A DNA stretch of 9,383 nt from Deltaproteobacteria bacterium. GTDB taxonomy: Bacteria; Desulfobacterota; Binatia; UBA9968. Numbering within the stretch: the stretch's first letter is position 1; every line of letters begins with the position of its first letter. The stretch covers positions 1 through 9,383 of the forward strand of contig VBLN01000101.1 in assembly GCA_005878685.1 (NCBI GenBank). Reading direction: 5' to 3'. Shown here piece by piece: positions 7,236 through 9,383 of the stretch. A model generated the notes under the pieces. It saw only the letters and a list, made by a program, of their open reading frames with translations. It was not told the origin of the DNA and did not search any database. The position numbers were made by a program, and so were the translations under genes.

Positions 7236-7592
7236 CTATTCAGTCGGCAGGCCCGGAATATCGATCACCGGTCGAACCTCGACGGTCCCCTTGCGCGCCA
7301 TGGGAATCCGTGCGGCAATGCCGAGGGTTTCATCAAGATCTTTGGCCTCGATGAGGAAGTAGCCGCCCAGTTGTTCCCGCGTCTCCGCGAATGGACCATC
7401 GGTCACGAGCCGTTTGCCGTTGCGCACTGGCGCCGGGACCTTCCTCGCTCGGGAACTCGTGCATGTCATAGTTGTAGTATACTTTGCCCTTCGCCATTTT
7501 GTCCTTCGTGAACGACACGTGATAGTCACTGTTGAAGTCATTGCCGTAGGACGACACCCACTTGAAGCGCCAGCCACAACAGGTCTACCCAT
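7236..7592 (-). pseudogene. YCII/DGPF-domain gene with its N-terminal half replaced by DUF899 sequence (chimera)
   Basis: The C-terminal half, from VRNGKRLVTDGPFAETREQL onward through YFLIEAKDLDETLGIAARIP to VEVRPVIDIPGLPTE, is a normal YCII/DGPF domain and resembles the intact paralogue at 8556-8912. Everything before it, 7427-7575, is a 149-bp exact copy of the neighbouring DUF899 gene. It is read in a different frame and gives an arginine- and threonine-rich nonsense stretch. A start ATG at 7590-7592 with AAAGGAG six bases before it precedes the copy. By coincidence or design, the resulting frame is 118 codons, the same as the intact paralogue. Since YCII folds need their first strand and helices, the product is unlikely to work. 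Alternatively the join is an assembly error and the true gene is intact. Confidence 0.8.
7427..7575 (-). repeat. 149-bp exact direct repeat, copy A (inside the YCII gene)
   Basis: This stretch is identical over all 149 bp to 7843-7991, in the same orientation and offset by 416 bp. It is the displaced copy: it encodes DUF899 residues 128-177 but lies within a YCII gene, where that frame runs out into unrelated sequence. The flanks diverge abruptly at both ends. Confidence 0.95.
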
Positions 7593-7650
7593 GACGATCT
7601 CCTTTGTCGGAGCGTTTACGCGTGGTCCTTCCCAGAACCGCAACAAGAAC

Positions 7651-7668
7651 CCGAGCGCTTGGGCTCGG
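7651..7668 (-). terminator. Possible terminator hairpin after the DUF899 gene
   Basis: Immediately after the DUF899 stop on the minus strand, CCGAGC and GCTCGG form a six-pair GC-rich stem with a six-base loop, followed by GTTCTTGTTG. The following tract is only partly T-rich, so this would be a weak intrinsic terminator. It may separate the DUF899 transcript from the chimeric YCII gene. Confidence 0.4.
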
Positions 7669-7670
7669 CT

Positions 7671-8372
7671 TTAATACTTGTCGTGGTGCCGTACCCACGC
7701 CATGGTCCACGGCAGCTCCGCTTCGTCCCGGCCCTTGGGCACGAGGTCGAGGTAGTTGTACGCGCCGACTAACATGTCTAGCCCGCGCGCGTAACTGGAA
7801 TAGCTGTGGAAGATGTCGCCGCTGCCGTCCTTGTAGAACACGCTGGCGCCGGGACCTTCCTCGCTCGGGAACTCGTGCATGTCATAGTTGTAGTATACTT
7901 TGCCCTTCGCCATTTTGTCCTTCGTGAACGACACGTGATAGTCACTGTTGAAGTCATTGCCGTAGGACGACACCCACTTGAAGCGCCAGCCCATGCGCTT
8001 CTTGAACGTTTCGATATGGCTTAGAGGCGCTCGCGAAACCGCCAACAGCGTCACATCGCGCTGGGCTAGGTGCACAGCGGCGCCGTCGATGTGATCGGCA
8101 AGGAATGAGCAACTCGGACAGCCTTCCTTCCACTCGGGACCGAACATGAAATGATAGACGATAAGTTGGCTGCGTCCGTCAAAGAGATCGGCGAGCGTCT
8201 CCTTTCCCTTGGGGCCGTCGAAGACGTAGTTCTTCTTGACCTTGACCCACGGCAGCTCGCGCCGCTCGGCGCTCAACTTATCACGCAGCCGGGTGAATTC
8301 TTTCTCCTTACTCAAGAGTTGCTTGCGCGCAGCAACCCACTCATCTTGTGACACGATTTTTGGACGATTCAT
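7671..8372 (-). CDS. DUF899 family thioredoxin-like protein
   Basis: A 233-residue DUF899 protein, a family annotated as thioredoxin-like or predicted dithiol-disulfide oxidoreductase. The signature regions are present: VSQDEWVAARKQLLSKEKEF (7-26), the motif around WVKVKKNYVFDGPKG (42-56), HFMFGPEWKEGCPSCSFLADHIDG (74-97) with the redox-type Cys85-Pro-Ser-Cys88, and the closing PWTMAWVRHHDKY (221-233). Partner and substrate are unknown. The ATG at 8372 has AAAGGAG seven bases before it. It overlaps the end of the CPAC small-protein gene by 32 bp, so the two are coupled. Its residues 128-177 were the source of the 149-bp copy now in the YCII gene. Confidence 0.94.
   Translation of the reverse strand: MNRPKIVSQDEWVAARKQLLSKEKEFTRLRDKLSAERRELPWVKVKKNYVFDGPKGKETLADLFDGRSQLIVYHFMFGPEWKEGCPSCSFLADHIDGAAVHLAQRDVTLLAVSRAPLSHIETFKKRMGWRFKWVSSYGNDFNSDYHVSFTKDKMAKGKVYYNYDMHEFPSEEGPGASVFYKDGSGDIFHSYSSYARGLDMLVGAYNYLDLVPKGRDEAELPWTMAWVRHHDKY
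7843..7991 (-). repeat. 149-bp exact direct repeat, copy B (native, in the DUF899 gene)
   Basis: Identical to 7427-7575. Here the sequence is in frame and in its proper family context (DUF899 residues about 128-177), so this is the parental copy. Confidence 0.95.
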
Positions 8373-8520
8373 TTTGCTCTCCTTTCGTTTGAGTTGCCGG
8401 GTCGAGATTCTTCGGGGCCGTCTTCGCGCGACGCTTCTTCACGACGAGCGCAGTCAGGCCACCTGTAGAGGTCGCGCCAGCGACCATCAGCGCCATGGAT
8501 GTAATGCATGCGGGACACAT
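8341..8520 (-). CDS. Small hypothetical protein with N-terminal CPAC motif
   Basis: A 59-residue protein, MCPACITSMALMVAGATSTG followed by GLTALVV, then a basic, hydrophilic tail (KKRRAKTAPKN onward). Residues about 2-27 form one hydrophobic segment opening with Cys2-Pro-Ala-Cys5, so it is probably a membrane-bound small protein with a possible redox or metal CxxC; function unknown. The start at 8518-8520 is chosen because GAGGAGG stands just upstream; the in-frame ATG at 8550 has none. It starts 35 bp after the YCII stop and overlaps the DUF899 start by 32 bp, so all three genes look like one operon. I recall similar small proteins beside DUF899 genes in other genomes, but have not checked. 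Confidence 0.75.
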   Translation of the reverse strand: MCPACITSMALMVAGATSTGGLTALVVKKRRAKTAPKNLDPATQTKGEQNESSKNRVTR

Positions 8521-8555
8521 CGAACTCCTCCTCTCACTGATTCCGCCCATCGCGG

Positions 8556-8912
8556 CTACTGCCGGTTGAACTCCCTAATCGGCCGCACTTCGATGCTTCC
8601 CAGGCGCGCCGACGGGATTTTCGAGGCCACCTGGATCGCTTCGTTCAGGTCCTTGGCGTTGATGAGGTAAAACCCGCCCAGTTGCTCCTTCGTCTCGACG
8701 AAAGGACCATCGGTCGTGGTCAACTTACCGTTGCGGATCCGCACGGTCGTGGCGGTCTGAACGGATTGGAGGGCCTCACCGCCGATGTAGTGGCCGCTCT
8801 TCCGGAGCCCCTCGCTGAACGCGAAATACTCGCGCATGAAGGCCTCCGACTCGCTTTGGGACATGGCACCCTTCTTCTTCTCCTCATCGTAGATCAGGCA
8901 CAGATACTTCAT
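8556..8912 (-). CDS. YCII/DGPF-domain family protein
   Basis: A 118-residue intact member of the YCII-related family, DGPF branch. It opens MKYLCLIYDEEKKKG, has the central RNGKLTTTDGPFVETKEQLG (60-79) with the name-giving DGPF, and ends with SKIPSARLGSIEVRPI. The ferredoxin-like fold is known, but substrates are not. DGPF proteins are typically encoded beside ECF42-type sigma factors. The ATG at 8912 follows AAGGAGG by an ideal distance. A TGTCGA-N17-CGAC site 47 bp upstream (8959-8985) fits that idea. It heads a likely operon with the CPAC protein and DUF899. Confidence 0.93.
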   Translation of the reverse strand: MKYLCLIYDEEKKKGAMSQSESEAFMREYFAFSEGLRKSGHYIGGEALQSVQTATTVRIRNGKLTTTDGPFVETKEQLGGFYLINAKDLNEAIQVASKIPSARLGSIEVRPIREFNRQ

Positions 8913-8958
8913 AGCTCCCTCCTTATTAATTGTCGTAGAATGGCTTTCACACTAGATA

Positions 8959-8985
8959 GTCGATCGGCAGAGCCTAAAATCGACA
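8959..8985 (-). promoter_or_regulatory. Candidate ECF42-type promoter of the YCII operon (TGTCGA ... CGAC)
   Basis: On the minus strand TGTCGA (8980-8985) is followed after 17 bases by CGAC (8959-8962). From memory, ECF42 promoters read TGTCGA in the -35 region and CG[A/T]C in the -10 region, and their targets are DGPF genes. The next gene here, 47 bp downstream, is a DGPF/YCII gene. Position and spacing suit a promoter, but no transcription data exist. Confidence 0.45.
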
Positions 8986-9014
8986 GTAAAGACCCACCGA
9001 TCGTCGAGTCTCGT

Positions 9015-9189
9015 CTAAAGTCCCGGAAGCTTGGGAGTTTGCTGCCATGCAGGACGCGAGCGGATCGCATCCATATACGCGCGCACCTTCGGGAACCCCT
9101 CGAAGCTGAAGCCCGCCTTCTCGAGAACGTGAAGCGCCGGGCCATAGGCGCACTCGACTAATAAGGGTTTCTATGGATAAAACTGGCAT
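9015..9189 (-). pseudogene. Glutathione S-transferase C-terminal remnant
   Basis: On the minus strand, 9170-9015 encodes VECAYGPALHVLEKAGFSFE then GFPKVRAYMDAIRSRPAW and QQTPKLPGL, ending at TAG 9015-9017. This is the last part of a GST C-terminal domain; F-P-x-V-x-x-Y-x-x-x-I-x-x-R-P-A-W is the usual final helix. About 45 residues remain of roughly 200. The fragment has no start in frame, being closed by TAG at 9171-9173. An ATG at 9187-9189 with GGAG six bases ahead opens a different frame (MPVLSIETL) across the same DNA. This suggests a large internal deletion left the old start region and the gene's 3' end. Confidence 0.6.
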
Positions 9190-9244
9190 TTGAATCTCCT
9201 TTCCAGTTCCTTCTTACGACAGTTTTGTTTCACTTCGTTAATAC

Positions 9245-9271
9245 GACGAATGAGCAAGTGCTTTCAGGACA
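9245..9271 (-). promoter_or_regulatory. Candidate ECF-type promoter upstream of the GST remnant (TGTC-N19-CGTC)
   Basis: On the minus strand TGTC (9268-9271) is followed after exactly 19 bases by CGTC (9245-9248), the same layout as the site at 8959-8985. It lies 55 bp before the ATG at 9189. It resembles, from memory, the ECF41 form TGTCACA-N16-CGTC, though the bases after TGTC differ. It may have driven the GST gene and the downstream cluster. Confidence 0.3.
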
Positions 9272-9277
9272 CTCCCG

Positions 9278-9383
9278 CTAATTGTTTTCCCAATTCTGTC
9301 CACCTGATGAATCAAAGCTTAGCCCGACAGTGACTCTCGCCGACACGACGCGCCGGCGATGGTCAGCGGCACGATTTTGATGC
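9278..9383 (-). other. Right edge of the window, nothing recognised
   Basis: One minus-strand frame stays open from the window edge to a TAG at 9278-9280 (35 codons, ending SFDSSGGQNWENN). It may be the 3' end of a gene outside the window. I do not recognise it, and so short an open run can be chance. Confidence 0.15.

Noticed and set aside
7128..7927. Two plus-strand frames ending in the same 26-residue peptide
   Set aside because: The shared ending is only the 149-bp DNA repeat read antisense, not a protein family.
8909..9145. 78-codon arginine-rich minus-strand frame
   Set aside because: Overlaps the GST remnant in another frame and has no domain or ribosome site.

Overview
This window looks like chromosomal DNA of a moderately GC-rich, probably soil-dwelling Gram-negative bacterium. 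The evidence is the mix of gene families (CydAB with a short Q-loop, DUF899, YCII/DGPF, VOC, GFA, SRPBCC and DoxX proteins, and a BNR-repeat protein paired with a MoaD/ThiS-like protein). This mix is common in Acidobacteriota, Verrucomicrobiota and soil Proteobacteria. No 16S or single-copy marker gene is present, so the phylum cannot be fixed. Every convincing gene lies on the minus strand, so the biological reading order runs from 9383 down to 1.

From the right edge inward, the first module holds: a glutathione S-transferase remnant (9015-9189), an intact YCII/DGPF protein (8556-8912), a 59-residue CPAC small protein (8341-8520) overlapping a DUF899 thioredoxin-like protein (7671-8372), and a second YCII gene (7236-7592). 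The N-terminal half of that second gene has been replaced by a 149-bp exact copy of the neighbouring DUF899 gene. A six-Asp-box BNR/sialidase-fold protein follows (5975-7162). It is ATGA-coupled to a MoaD/ThiS-like gene (5705-5978) that a deletion has frameshifted.

The middle module (2635-5651) is a same-strand row of small stress or detoxification-type proteins: SRPBCC, DoxX, two VOC/PhnB proteins with a SnoaL-like remnant between them, a GFA zinc protein and a third VOC protein. A 27-bp imperfect inverted repeat lies between SRPBCC and DoxX. The last module is the cytochrome bd-type quinol oxidase operon, cydA (899-2293) then cydB (from 897, running off the window). A 137-bp MITE-like element with 18-bp terminal inverted repeats sits 14 bp upstream of the cydA start.

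Two minus-strand promoter-like sites share the form TGTC-N19-CGWC. One lies upstream of the GST remnant and one upstream of the intact YCII gene. From memory they resemble promoters of ECF41/ECF42 sigma factors, and DGPF/YCII proteins are the classic ECF42 partners. A stress regulon is therefore a reasonable hypothesis, although no sigma factor gene is in the window. I found no clear new defence or biosynthetic system. The most unusual signal is the cluster of damaged genes: the YCII chimera, the frameshifted MoaD, and the GST and SnoaL fragments. These could be real decay and rearrangement or assembly errors, and reads should settle which.
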